In this document: positions 33,628 to 42,159 of the stretch, piece after piece | Position numbering within the stretch: position 1 is the first letter of the stretch | Layout: each line of letters starts with the position of its first letter | Source of the DNA: PALSA-1316 sp964499365 | Lineage (GTDB): Bacteria > Nitrospirota > Thermodesulfovibrionia > Thermodesulfovibrionales > UBA6898 | Reading direction: 5' to 3' | Assembly (NCBI GenBank): GCA_964499365.1 | Contig: CAZCKU010000009.1 | Location: forward strand, 115,389-179,388 | DNA: 64,000 bases | The notes under the pieces: generated by a model | The model's input: only the letters and a program-made list of their open reading frames with translations | Told to the model about the DNA's origin: nothing | Databases searched by the model: none | Program-made: the position numbers and the translations under genes

Positions 33628-33635
33628 ACTATACC
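33628..33635 (-). promoter_or_regulatory. Extended -10 just upstream of mnmA
   Basis: TGGTATAGT (extended -10, TATAGT at 33633-33628) puts the predicted start within a base of the mnmA ATG. No -35 close to consensus. Confidence 0.45.
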
Positions 33636-33702
33636 AGATGGCCGGAGCCGATGGGCAGCGTGGGACCTGTTTTCGTCATCGTTTACCGGCATCGGTTTTT
33701 TC

Positions 33703-33731
33703 TGGTCATGGCCGCAAATTTCTGCTACACT
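33703..33731 (+). promoter_or_regulatory. Promoter with extended -10 at the PstS-like gene start
   Basis: TGGTCA (33703-33708), 17-base spacer, and TACACT (33726-33731) with TGC at -15/-13. The predicted transcription start is 33738 or 33739, the A of the ATG at 33739. Confidence 0.55.
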
Positions 33732-33738
33732 GAGAATA

Positions 33739-34599
33739 ATGTCTTCACCTCTCAAGAACCGCAGGGACAAAGCAAGGCTCTCACCCGTCTGGGCTGTCGT
33801 CGCTCTTCTGGCGTGTCTGTTTTTTTCCCCTGCGTCCGATGCTGCCACGGTTACACTCACCGGAAGCGGCTGCTCGGTCAGCACCGTCGGCTACCTGGTG
33901 GATCTCGCCAGGGAATATGAAAAGGAGACCGGGGTCAAAATGCATATTATGGGAGGGGGCAGTCTTCGGGGGCTGACCGACCTGGGAGCTGATGCGGTCG
34001 ATTTTGCAGCCTCCTGCAAGGGGCCGACGCGGCAGGACCCGCGCGACCATGAATTCGTCAGGGTTGCCTGGGACGCCCTGGTCTTCATAGTACACCCGTC
34101 GAACCCTGTCAACGAGATCAGCCCTGCACAGGTACATGACATCTATGAAGGTACCATCACGAACTGGAAACAGCTCGGCGGGCCGAACCTCCCGATAAAA
34201 TCGTTTATCTCCACGACCCAGGGCATGGGGGGCATCGGACAGTCTCTCTCGAATATGGTGATGAAGGGAAAGCCGGTACTGCCAAAAGGCAATTACTCCA
34301 TGCAGGCCTCCTCCGTGGCGATATGGGAGCAGCTTGTCGAAAAGACACCGGAGGGGTTCGCCTCCACCGGCTTCTCGAGTGCAAAGAAACGCAAGGTGAA
34401 GATGTTGAAGGTCAACGGGGTGAACCCGACCAAAGCGAACATCATCACGGACAGGTATCCCCTCCGGAGGCCGCTTTACATTGTCCTGAAGAAAGACGCA
34501 CGGCCCGAGGCCAGGAAATTCCTTGAATATGTCCTGAGCAAAAAAGGCCAGTCCCTGATCGCCTCATATGGCATGGTTTCCCTCCCCGAAGTGAAATGA
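33739..34599 (+). CDS. PstS-like periplasmic phosphate/anion-binding protein
   Basis: A 286-residue secreted protein with a signal peptide (SPVWAVVALLACLFFSPASDA). Mature residues TVTLTGSGCSVSTVGYLVDLA begin a type II periplasmic binding fold of the PstS/phosphate-binding superfamily, with AVDFAASCKGPT and WDALVFIVHPSNPVNEIS typical of that group. No pstCAB genes follow; instead it shares four bases with a hybrid histidine kinase, so it may be a ligand sensor. The start at ATG 33739 (an upstream frame has no signal peptide) is supported by the adjacent promoter. Confidence 0.85.
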   Translation: MSSPLKNRRDKARLSPVWAVVALLACLFFSPASDAATVTLTGSGCSVSTVGYLVDLAREYEKETGVKMHIMGGGSLRGLTDLGADAVDFAASCKGPTRQDPRDHEFVRVAWDALVFIVHPSNPVNEISPAQVHDIYEGTITNWKQLGGPNLPIKSFISTTQGMGGIGQSLSNMVMKGKPVLPKGNYSMQASSVAIWEQLVEKTPEGFASTGFSSAKKRKVKMLKVNGVNPTKANIITDRYPLRRPLYIVLKKDARPEARKFLEYVLSKKGQSLIASYGMVSLPEVK

Positions 34600-36866
34600 G
34601 GCTGACGCTTCAGTCCCGTGTCACGTTTCTGATTGCGGCGGTCATCATCGTCATCAGCACGACCAGTACGGTCCTGTTCCTCTCTTCCTATCAGAAGAAC
34701 ATGGAGCGGGAGATCATCGCCCGCGGCATAACCATGGCCGAAGCCCTCGCGAGGGCTGTTGACGACGGCGTGGCCTCAGAAAATCTCGACCTGATAAAGA
34801 GTCTCGAGGATATTGTTCATACGAAGGATGTGACACTCACGCAGGTGTATACATCCCTGTGGCTTGCGATTGACGCCTATCCTGCCGACAGACAGAGTGA
34901 GCCGCCCGAACCTGCGGCTGTCGAGTACTTCAGGACCGAAAGGAACAGCCACGCCTATTATTTCATGAAGCGGGACGCACTGTATGATTTCTACACCCCC
35001 ATCTATTACGACTACGAACGGAACATGGACAGGGACAAGGGGCTGCTGATCGGCTATGTGCGGCTCACCCTTTCTTCTGACCAGTTCAGGGCGGCCCTGA
35101 AGAAAACGATTGCGGCGAATATTGCGGTCTCCGGCCTGCTGACGCTGATCGCCATCGCGGTACTCAATGCCCTGATCACAAAATATGTTCTCAGGCCGGT
35201 CCTGAACCTCCATGAATCGGTATCCTCCTACCGCCAGGGAGAACTGCCCCGGGCAGTTCCGGTGCATGCCGCTGACGAAATCGGGGAGCTTTCGGCCGAG
35301 TTTAACGAGATGAGCCAGGCACTCAGGGAGCGCGAGGAGAGACTTTCAGAGGAAAAAGAGCGCCTGGCAGTTACCCTGCGGAGCATCGGTGATGCTGTCA
35401 TCGTCACTGATACCGAAGGCAGGATAACCCTGATCAACAAGGTAGCTGAAAAGCATACCGGCTGGACGATGCAGGAGGCAGCGGGGAAGCACCTGACCGA
35501 GGTCTTCACTATTGTCAACGAAAAAACCCGGGTGACATGCCCGAATCCTGTCGAACGTGTCCTCGAAACAGGGCTGATCGTCGGCCTGGCCAATCATACA
35601 GCCCTCATCAGGAAGGACGGCTCAGAGATCATCATCGAGGACAGTGCTGCCCCGATCCGGGACAGGACGAGCACCACCTCGGGGGTCGTCCTTGTCTTCA
35701 GGGATGTCACCGACAAGCACAAGATGGAGGAGGAGCTGCTCAAGATCGAAAAACTTGAATCTGTGGGATTGCTGGCCGGCGGCATAGCGCACGACTTCAA
35801 TAATCTGCTGACCTCGATTATCGGAAATATAAGCCTCGCAAAACTGTATCTTGAACCGGGAAACAGGGCTCAGGAGCGGCTCACCGAGGCCGAAACCGCA
35901 ACCATACGGGCAACCAACCTCACACAACAGCTCCTGACCTTTTCCAAGGGGGGGGCGCCAATAAAGAAAATGACTTCCATTGCCGACATCATCAGGGAAT
36001 CGGCCGGACTTACGCTGGCTGGCACGAACATATCGCCCGAATATTCACTGTCAGAGGGCATTTGGAGTGTTGAGGTCGACCCCGGCCAGATGAGTCAGGT
36101 ATTCAACAATCTTATCATTAATGCGGTACAGGCGATGCCGAAAGGCGGAACAATCCTTTTCGACGTGAGCAATGTGGTCTTGGCCGAAAACGATGTACCG
36201 CCGCTGCATGAAGGGAGATACGTCATGATATCTGTCAGGGACAACGGTATTGGGATACCGAAGGAGCACCTCCCCCATATCTTCGATCCCTATTTCACCA
36301 CAAAGAAAAAAGGCAGCGGCCTGGGGCTTGCCAGCGTCTTTTCGATCGTCAAAAGGCACGACGGGCATATTGCGGTCGAATCCCAGCCTTCTGCCGGGAC
36401 ACAATTTCATATCTACCTGCCTGCATCTGCGGGTGCTGCGGTCTCTTCCAGCACGCCGGAGCAGGGCATTTTCCGGGGCCGGGGCCGGGTCCTGATCATG
36501 GACGATGAAAAAATGGTCAGGGACATCTCTGGTGAAATGCTGCGTTCCCTCGGGTATGAGCCCTTCTTTGCAGAAAACGGGGCCAAGGCGATCGAGATGT
36601 ATGAGAAGGCCCTCTCTGCCGGCGAACCCTTTGATGCGGTCATCATGGACCTCACCATCCCGGGCGGCATGGGCGGCGGCGAGGCGGTCGGGAAGCTCCG
36701 CGCCATCGACCCGGACATCAGGGCGATCGTCTCGAGCGGATATTCAAACGATCCGGTCATGGCAGCATACAGGGAATATGGATTTAAAGCGGTTATGATA
36801 AAGCCGTACAATCTCAAGAACTTCAGCACCGTGCTCCGCGAGGTCGTAACGCGGCAGCAGGACTGA
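34596..36866 (+). CDS. Hybrid sensor histidine kinase
   Basis: A 756-residue membrane kinase. Two transmembrane helices (residues ~9-30 and ~172-195) flank a periplasmic sensor domain. A HAMP region (VLRPVLNLHESVSSYRQGE) and PAS domain (IGDAVIVTDTEGRITLINK) follow, then the phospho-His H399 in GGIAHDFNNLLTSI. ATPase boxes (NLIINAVQAMPKGG; DNGIGIPKEHLPHIFDPYFTTK) precede a C-terminal receiver (VLIMDDEKMVRDI; AVIMDLTIPGGMGG). It overlaps the PstS-like gene by four bases, so that protein plausibly supplies its signal. No DNA-binding response regulator is adjacent. Confidence 0.93.
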   Translation: MRLTLQSRVTFLIAAVIIVISTTSTVLFLSSYQKNMEREIIARGITMAEALARAVDDGVASENLDLIKSLEDIVHTKDVTLTQVYTSLWLAIDAYPADRQSEPPEPAAVEYFRTERNSHAYYFMKRDALYDFYTPIYYDYERNMDRDKGLLIGYVRLTLSSDQFRAALKKTIAANIAVSGLLTLIAIAVLNALITKYVLRPVLNLHESVSSYRQGELPRAVPVHAADEIGELSAEFNEMSQALREREERLSEEKERLAVTLRSIGDAVIVTDTEGRITLINKVAEKHTGWTMQEAAGKHLTEVFTIVNEKTRVTCPNPVERVLETGLIVGLANHTALIRKDGSEIIIEDSAAPIRDRTSTTSGVVLVFRDVTDKHKMEEELLKIEKLESVGLLAGGIAHDFNNLLTSIIGNISLAKLYLEPGNRAQERLTEAETATIRATNLTQQLLTFSKGGAPIKKMTSIADIIRESAGLTLAGTNISPEYSLSEGIWSVEVDPGQMSQVFNNLIINAVQAMPKGGTILFDVSNVVLAENDVPPLHEGRYVMISVRDNGIGIPKEHLPHIFDPYFTTKKKGSGLGLASVFSIVKRHDGHIAVESQPSAGTQFHIYLPASAGAAVSSSTPEQGIFRGRGRVLIMDDEKMVRDISGEMLRSLGYEPFFAENGAKAIEMYEKALSAGEPFDAVIMDLTIPGGMGGGEAVGKLRAIDPDIRAIVSSGYSNDPVMAAYREYGFKAVMIKPYNLKNFSTVLREVVTRQQD

Positions 36867-36900
36867 TCCAAAGCTGCGCGTTCAGGAGGCCATAACAACC

Positions 36901-38247
36901 GTGACCAAAATTGTTCTTTCCGGCATTGCACTCTGCCTGCTGTTATTCCTTGCCCCCCCTGCGGCCTTTCCCGCCGGAGAAAAGACGGTCGTCTATTTTT
37001 TCTGGGCAGAGGGCTGTCCCCACTGTGAAGAGGAGAAGGCCTTTCTGTCGGTCATGCAGCAGAGAAATCCGGAGCTGGAGATACGGTCTTATGAAGTCAA
37101 AAAGAACAGGGAAAATGCGGCCCTTTTTTCACGCATGGCCTCAGACTACGGTATAACCATACAGGGTGTCCCGGCAACCTTCATCGGTGGTCTCCCTCCT
37201 GTGATCGGCTACCGGGGGGACGACACCACCGGCAGGGAGATTGAAGGACAGATCCTCTACTGCAGGACAAACCCATGCAATGATCCGGCAACCAGACTCG
37301 AAACAGTGATCGTCCCTGAAGGTCCCGGGGGCCGGGATCTGCTGGCAGAATCCGAAGGTCTCTGCCAGCAGGACGTCGACTGTCCCGAGGGAACACCTCC
37401 CGCACCGCAGGACACGCTGCTGACCCTGCCGGTAATCGGCACCATCGACCCGGCAAAGACAGCACTGTCGTATCAGACGGTGATCATAGCCGCGCTGGAC
37501 AGTTTCAACCCCTGCGCCTTTTTTGTGCTCTTCACCCTGCTGGGGCTCCTGATCCATGTCCATTCACGCAAGAGACTGCTGCTTGTCGGGGGCATATTCG
37601 TCTTCTTCTCGGGCTTTATCTATTTTATCTTCATGGCAGCCTGGCTGAACATCTTTCTCCTGACGGGCCAGATTGCGGCGGTCACCGCTGCAGCGGGAGG
37701 CGTCGCCCTCCTTATTGCGGTCATCAATATCAAGGACTTCTTTTTCTTCAAAAAGGGCGTTTCGCTTTCGATACCCGACAGCGCAAAACCGAAACTCTTT
37801 GACCGCATGAGGAAGCTCCTGAAGGCAAATTCGTTCCCGGCCATCCTTACCGGAACGGTGGTCCTGGCAGTTGCGGCGAATGCATATGAACTGTTCTGCA
37901 CCGCCGGGTTCCCGATGGTGTACACCCGCATACTGACCCTGCATAATCTGTCAAAAACTGCCTACTACCTCTACCTCGTGTTCTACAATATCATCTATGT
38001 CATTCCCCTGGCACTGGTCGTCATCTTCTTCGCCCTGACCCTGGGTGCGCGGAAACTGACCGAAGCCCAGGGGCAGGTCTTAAAACTCATCTCCGGCATG
38101 ATGATGCTCTGTCTCGGCCTGCTCCTGCTCATAAGACCCGAGCTTCTGAACAACATCGCCGCAACAGCCGGCCTGCTGGGTGCAGCCCTGCTCCTCTCGG
38201 GTGTCATCGTCTTTCTCAGCGGCAGGCTTTCAGGGCCTCGCCTCTGA
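36901..38247 (+). CDS. Thioredoxin-fold/CcdA-type transmembrane fusion
   Basis: A 448-residue protein. After a signal segment, a thioredoxin-like domain carries C39-P-H-C42 (FFWAEGCPHCEEEK) and the cis-Pro loop VPATFIGG. A Cys-rich linker (residues ~120-160) follows, then a polytopic CcdA/DsbD-type membrane domain with paired cysteines: C205 in DSFNPCAFF and C333 in ELFCTAGFP. It could pass electrons from cytoplasmic thioredoxin to the periplasm using its own N-terminal thioredoxin. Start is GTG 36901. It lies 34 bases after the kinase, probably the same operon. Confidence 0.85.
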   Translation: MTKIVLSGIALCLLLFLAPPAAFPAGEKTVVYFFWAEGCPHCEEEKAFLSVMQQRNPELEIRSYEVKKNRENAALFSRMASDYGITIQGVPATFIGGLPPVIGYRGDDTTGREIEGQILYCRTNPCNDPATRLETVIVPEGPGGRDLLAESEGLCQQDVDCPEGTPPAPQDTLLTLPVIGTIDPAKTALSYQTVIIAALDSFNPCAFFVLFTLLGLLIHVHSRKRLLLVGGIFVFFSGFIYFIFMAAWLNIFLLTGQIAAVTAAAGGVALLIAVINIKDFFFFKKGVSLSIPDSAKPKLFDRMRKLLKANSFPAILTGTVVLAVAANAYELFCTAGFPMVYTRILTLHNLSKTAYYLYLVFYNIIYVIPLALVVIFFALTLGARKLTEAQGQVLKLISGMMMLCLGLLLLIRPELLNNIAATAGLLGAALLLSGVIVFLSGRLSGPRL

Positions 38248-38279
38248 CACAGACCGCAGACCACGCGGGGGGTTCGTCA

Positions 38280-38309
38280 TTATCATTCCGGGGCGAACTG
38301 CAGTACAAT
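38280..38309 (+). promoter_or_regulatory. Promoter of cheD predicting a leaderless mRNA
   Basis: TTATCA (38280-38285), 18-base spacer, and TACAAT (38304-38309). A start seven bases on is 38316, the A of the cheD ATG. No Shine-Dalgarno is present. Confidence 0.55.
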
Positions 38310-38315
38310 GGAAAT

Positions 38316-38930
38316 ATGAAACCGTCAGAAATCATCCGCAGGATGTCGGACAACCAGAAGCGCGTCTCGATACGCCCGGGGGAGTATTATGTCTCCGGCG
38401 AAGAGGTAGTGGTGACAACGCTGCTCGGCTCCTGCATTGCTGCCTGCCTCTATGACCCTGTCCGGAGGGTGATCGGCATGAACCATTTTCTCCTCAGCAA
38501 CCGCCGCTATTCAAAAGACCTGCCTGTCGCCATCACCGAGGCAGGGAGGTACGGCATCTACGCCATGGAGCTGGTCATCAACGAAATGCTGAAACTGAAG
38601 GCACAGAAACACAATCTCAGGGCAAAAGTCTTTGGCGGAGGCTCCGTGATGCAGACCAGGGTGGGCACGGATAATTTCTTCTGTGTCGGGGAGGTCAACC
38701 AGCGGTTCATACTCGAATTCCTGCAAAATGAGGGAATCCCCCTTGTCACCTCCGACCTGGGGGGAGATAGCGGGAGGGTCATATTCTTCTGCAGCCGTGA
38801 TTATTCGGTCTATGTGAGAAAGATACAGAAGACCATCAACAACACATTGGTCCGCCGGGAAAAGATATACTGGCAGAAGAGTATCGAAAAACAGGAGCAG
38901 GAAACGACGCAGGCCGATATCTGGCTATAG
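38316..38930 (+). CDS. cheD: Chemoreceptor glutamine deamidase CheD-like
   Basis: A 204-residue CheD-family protein. The catalytic triad is in place by spacing against Thermotoga CheD: Thr34, Cys40 (TTLLGSCIAACLYD) and His57 (GMNHFLLS). Further conserved segments are YGIYAMELVINEMLKL and AKVFGGGSVM. CheD deamidates chemoreceptor glutamines and can bind CheC/CheY-P. No other chemotaxis gene is in view, so it may serve distant receptors or another role. The C-terminal ~45 residues (after RVIFFCSRDYSVYVR) are a charged extension beyond the usual domain. Confidence 0.88.
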   Translation: MKPSEIIRRMSDNQKRVSIRPGEYYVSGEEVVVTTLLGSCIAACLYDPVRRVIGMNHFLLSNRRYSKDLPVAITEAGRYGIYAMELVINEMLKLKAQKHNLRAKVFGGGSVMQTRVGTDNFFCVGEVNQRFILEFLQNEGIPLVTSDLGGDSGRVIFFCSRDYSVYVRKIQKTINNTLVRREKIYWQKSIEKQEQETTQADIWL

Positions 38931-38971
38931 GACCGTTGTCCCGGATGAGCCGCCATCGGGGGGTTAAGGCT

Positions 38972-39313
38972 TCAGGCCATGCCTGAAACTCCGTCGATCG
39001 AGTACAGCGGCTCCTGAATATGCTCTCCATGGCAAACAGGGCATCTGCCGGGCGCTGTAAGTCTATCCCTTTTCCTGAAAACAAAACCGCAGCCCAGACA
39101 CTCGGCCGGAGTAACGACAAGTTTCCTGTTCTGTTCTCCCAGCGTCCTGCGGATATGTTCGAGATGACCGAAGACCTCTTTTTCAGAGACCCGGACCTCT
39201 GCCGATATCTCAAGCGCCGAACACGTATGGCCGTCAAGTACACGCATGATCTCGTGGCGGACGGTGTCATGCCGCTCGGGAGGGATCACTTCTCTCTTTC
39301 TGTTCCTGCTCAC
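38972..39313 (-). CDS. HTH/zinc-ribbon transcriptional regulator
   Basis: A 113-residue protein starting at GTG 39313 (SRNRKREVIPPERHDTVR). A helix-turn-helix region (ALEISAEVRVSEKEVFGHLEHI) is followed by a zinc ribbon with CLGCGF and CPVCHG. The combination resembles small predicted regulators (COG3357-type, best known in archaea). The longer frame opening at 39439 would add a low-complexity N-terminus that overlaps the M20 peptidase gene; I do not prefer it. DNA target unknown. Confidence 0.7.
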   Translation of the reverse strand: MSRNRKREVIPPERHDTVRHEIMRVLDGHTCSALEISAEVRVSEKEVFGHLEHIRRTLGEQNRKLVVTPAECLGCGFVFRKRDRLTAPGRCPVCHGEHIQEPLYSIDGVSGMA

Positions 39314-39387
39314 GCCGCCAGGTCCGCACAGCGGGGCGGGAGAATCGTCCGATACGCAAATGCCGGTGCCCCGGAGGCCGCCATCGG

Positions 39388-40509
39388 TTACTCCTTCAGG
39401 TCTCCCATCGCCGTAATGCATTCCAGCAGCAGATGGCACCCTGCGTAAAGGTCCTTCAGCAGGATGAACTCATCCGTCGAATGGACCTTCTGCATGCCGG
39501 TCGAGATATTCACGGCATGAATACCGTTCTGGTTGAAGATATTTGCATCCGAACCGCCGCCCGTCAGCGTCAGCTCCGGCTCGATGCCGCACCGCCTGAA
39601 GGCCGCCTTCAGCAACTCCATGAACTGCCCGTCGGGACTCAGCCTGAAGGTACGATATTCCTCATGCTCGCGGATATCGAGGTTCGCCTGAGACCTTTCC
39701 GCAATCTTCCTGGCAGTATCGAATATCAGGTCGCGCGTTGACAGCAGAACAGCGTCCCGATGGCTCCGGATCTCGCCGTGCAGCACAACCTCTTTCGGCA
39801 CCACATTGGTGGCGGTCCCGCCCCTGATGATGCCGATATTCGCCGTCGTCTCAGGATCTATCCTGCCGTCGGGGACAGCCGCGACAATAGCGCCGGCAAC
39901 CCTGATCGCACTCAACCCGAGTTCGGGCTCAATCCCGGCATGCGCCGGCCTGCCCGTAACCCGCATCTCGTAGGTGATATGGGATGGCGCTCCCACAATG
40001 ATTCGACCGACGCTGCCCGAGGAGTCCATCACGATCGCCCGGGTGCTCCTGATCCTGCGGTAGTCGAGGTTCTTTGCCCCGAACAGCCCCCGCTCCTCGG
40101 CAGACGTAAGGACAACCTCGATATCGCCGTGCGGAAGTTCCTGCTCCCTGATCACGTCAAGTGCTTCAAGGATCTGGGCAATAGCGCTCTTGTCGTCAGA
40201 GCCGAGCACCGTCTCACCGGTCGACCGGACCCTCTCCTCATCGATCGTGATCTTAATCCCCACGGTCGGCTCTATGGTATCCATATGGGCGCTCAGGAGC
40301 AGGGGCGGCGCCTCAGGCCTCGCCCCGTGCTTCACCCCGATGAGATTGAAGGACTCCGCATACTCCTGGACCACGACCGTACAGCCTGCCTGCTCCAGCC
40401 GTTTGATCAGAAATGCCCCTGCCTCCCTTTCGTCAAACGACGGAGAATTGATCTCGGCAAGTTCGAGAAATGTCTTCAGAAGCCGCTGTTTATTGATCAG
40501 GTTTTTCAC
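39388..40509 (-). CDS. M20-family metallopeptidase (PepT-like)
   Basis: A 373-residue zinc-dependent M20/M42-type peptidase. Expected metal ligands lie in LLLSAHMDT, ETVLGSDDKSAIAQI (bridging Asp), TSAEERGLFGAK (catalytic Glu) and GGSDANIFNQNG. The lid domain is ~190-300 (THITYEMRVTGRPAHAG-like segment). It probably cleaves small peptides or related amides; the exact substrate (tripeptide, carnosine, ketopeptide) is not readable. The start GTG 40509 lacks a visible Shine-Dalgarno. The upstream gap holds a dispersed repeat. Confidence 0.85.
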   Translation of the reverse strand: MKNLINKQRLLKTFLELAEINSPSFDEREAGAFLIKRLEQAGCTVVVQEYAESFNLIGVKHGARPEAPPLLLSAHMDTIEPTVGIKITIDEERVRSTGETVLGSDDKSAIAQILEALDVIREQELPHGDIEVVLTSAEERGLFGAKNLDYRRIRSTRAIVMDSSGSVGRIIVGAPSHITYEMRVTGRPAHAGIEPELGLSAIRVAGAIVAAVPDGRIDPETTANIGIIRGGTATNVVPKEVVLHGEIRSHRDAVLLSTRDLIFDTARKIAERSQANLDIREHEEYRTFRLSPDGQFMELLKAAFRRCGIEPELTLTGGGSDANIFNQNGIHAVNISTGMQKVHSTDEFILLKDLYAGCHLLLECITAMGDLKE

Positions 40510-40541
40510 GCCAATAATTTCACCGGTACATCCACAGACAA

Positions 40542-40666
40542 AAAAATCTCCCCTCGCACCTACCGGACAGGCAGGCCTCTTTGCCCCCGCACACAGGCGG
40601 GTTCGCCGTGGAGAAAAAGAGGGGGATAATATCTCCCTTTGTCAAAGGATGGACAGGAGGGATTTC
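40542..40666. repeat. Dispersed CT-rich repeat element
   Basis: An imperfect inverted element between the M20 peptidase and the radical SAM gene. Ends read AAAAATCTCCCC and GGAGGGATTTCCC, with CTCCCTTTGTCAAAGG inside and a nested CCCGC...GGCGGG. It resembles the genomic repeats of the CCCCTTTG(T/C)(C/A)AAAGGGGG type seen in deltaproteobacteria and Nitrospirota. No coding capacity beyond chance. Confidence 0.6.
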
Positions 40667-40704
40667 CCGGCCAATGTCTTCACATTTTCGTACCCGTGTC
40701 ATGC

Positions 40705-42159
40705 TCATGCCGCCGTCTGCTTCTTCATCCGGGTAAAGAGGTTGTCCCTTGCAAAGAGCCAGAAGAGGCTCCTCGCACTGCGCGCGGCCACCCGCAGGTC
40801 ATTGAAGCTCCGGAGTTCGAGGAGCCGCCTGACGATAAAGGACGGACGGGCATAGAACCTCCTGAACGCTATCTGACGGAGCTGGACAATCTGCTCGCGC
40901 GTCATGGTATAGGGGACGAAGGCAGCACCCTGATACGTATAGTCCGTAAGGTCCGTCGAGAGCGTTCCGTACTGCTCAAGGTTGTCATAGAGGTGCGTTC
41001 CGGGGAAGGGGGTTATGGCATGAAAATTTGCAATGTCAGGGTTCAGGTCAACCGCAAAACGGATCGTCTCGAGCCCCTCCTCAAAGGTCTCTCCGGGGAT
41101 GCCGAACATGAACGGGGTGCTCACCTTCAGCCCGACCTGCTGTGCTGCCCTGACCGCCTTTCTGATCTGCTCAGGGGTGGTCCCCTTGCGTATCGCATTG
41201 AGGTTCTTCTGCACGCCGCTTTCGGCGCCGAACAGCACCGCCCAGCAGCCGGCGTCCTTAAATGCCTGCAGAAGCGGCTTATCGACCTGGTTGACGCAGG
41301 CCGATGCAAACCAGGTGATATCCAGCTTCCGGGCCTTTATCTCCCGGGCCAGCTGCATCGCGCGGTCATAGTCGCCGGCCAGGGTGTCGTCGATGAACTT
41401 TATCTCGCGGTATCCCTGGCTGATACAATGCTCGATCTCGCTGAGGACATCTGCGACACTCCTGAAGCGTATCCCGCTGGTGCGCTCCTTGTCGAGCTGG
41501 AAGCAATATATGCATCTGCGGTTGCAGCCGCGCGAGGTGATCAGCACGGCAACCGGCTTTCTTTTGTAGGTGGCAGGCGGGGGGATATAGAGCCCGGCAT
41601 CGCCAAGCAGCTCCCGTGCCGGAAACGGCAGGGCATCGAGGTCCTGGATCAGGGGCCTCCCGGCGTTGACGACAACACGGTCACCGTCCCGGTAGACAGT
41701 CCCCGCTACACCGCCAAGCCCCCTGCCGGCCGCAAGCCGCTCAAGAATCTCAAGCGAGGTGAACTCGCCCTCGCCATAGACCACGGCATCAAAGAGCGTA
41801 CCGGCATCCTGCATGCATACTTCCTTTACCGCGGTAGGATACGGCCCTCCCGCGCAGATAAATACGGAAGGACCGAGCAGCCTCCGCAGGTCCCCTGCAG
41901 TCTTCTTTGCCTTGTCCCAGCCAAAGGTCGTCGAATAAATCCCGGCAAAGGAAGGGGCGAAGTCCTGCATTTCATCGAGAATCGACTGGTGGGACCTGAA
42001 GGCGCCGTTGAGAAACCTGACCTCATGCCCTGCCCTGCGGAGCACCGATGCGACGTACAGCGTCCCCAGCGGCTGCCAGTAATTGATCTGTGAGGCCGAC
42101 GTCTTCGACGAGAAGATATCCTCGGGAACCCACGCCGGGATAACCAGGGCGCACTTCAT
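40705..42159 (-). CDS. B12-binding domain radical SAM protein
   Basis: A 484-residue protein with an N-terminal cobalamin-binding domain (~1-160; SINYWQPLGTLYVASVLRRAGHEV; FICAGGPYPTA) and a radical SAM domain (RGCNRRCIYCFQLDK, C-x3-C-x2-C). The TIM-barrel strands include IKFIDDTLAGDY. Such enzymes often methylate unactivated carbons or act on lipids and cofactors; the substrate is unknown. It starts at ATG 42159, sharing four bases with the FAD enzyme stop, so they are an operon. A longer frame from 42213 lies within that gene and is rejected. Confidence 0.87.
   Translation of the reverse strand: MKCALVIPAWVPEDIFSSKTSASQINYWQPLGTLYVASVLRRAGHEVRFLNGAFRSHQSILDEMQDFAPSFAGIYSTTFGWDKAKKTAGDLRRLLGPSVFICAGGPYPTAVKEVCMQDAGTLFDAVVYGEGEFTSLEILERLAAGRGLGGVAGTVYRDGDRVVVNAGRPLIQDLDALPFPARELLGDAGLYIPPPATYKRKPVAVLITSRGCNRRCIYCFQLDKERTSGIRFRSVADVLSEIEHCISQGYREIKFIDDTLAGDYDRAMQLAREIKARKLDITWFASACVNQVDKPLLQAFKDAGCWAVLFGAESGVQKNLNAIRKGTTPEQIRKAVRAAQQVGLKVSTPFMFGIPGETFEEGLETIRFAVDLNPDIANFHAITPFPGTHLYDNLEQYGTLSTDLTDYTYQGAAFVPYTMTREQIVQLRQIAFRRFYARPSFIVRRLLELRSFNDLRVAARSARSLFWLFARDNLFTRMKKQTAA

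Noticed and set aside
40639..42093. A 484-codon plus-strand open frame antisense to the radical SAM gene
   Set aside because: It is a mirror frame of a GC-rich gene; the minus-strand product has clear radical SAM motifs and the plus-strand product has none.
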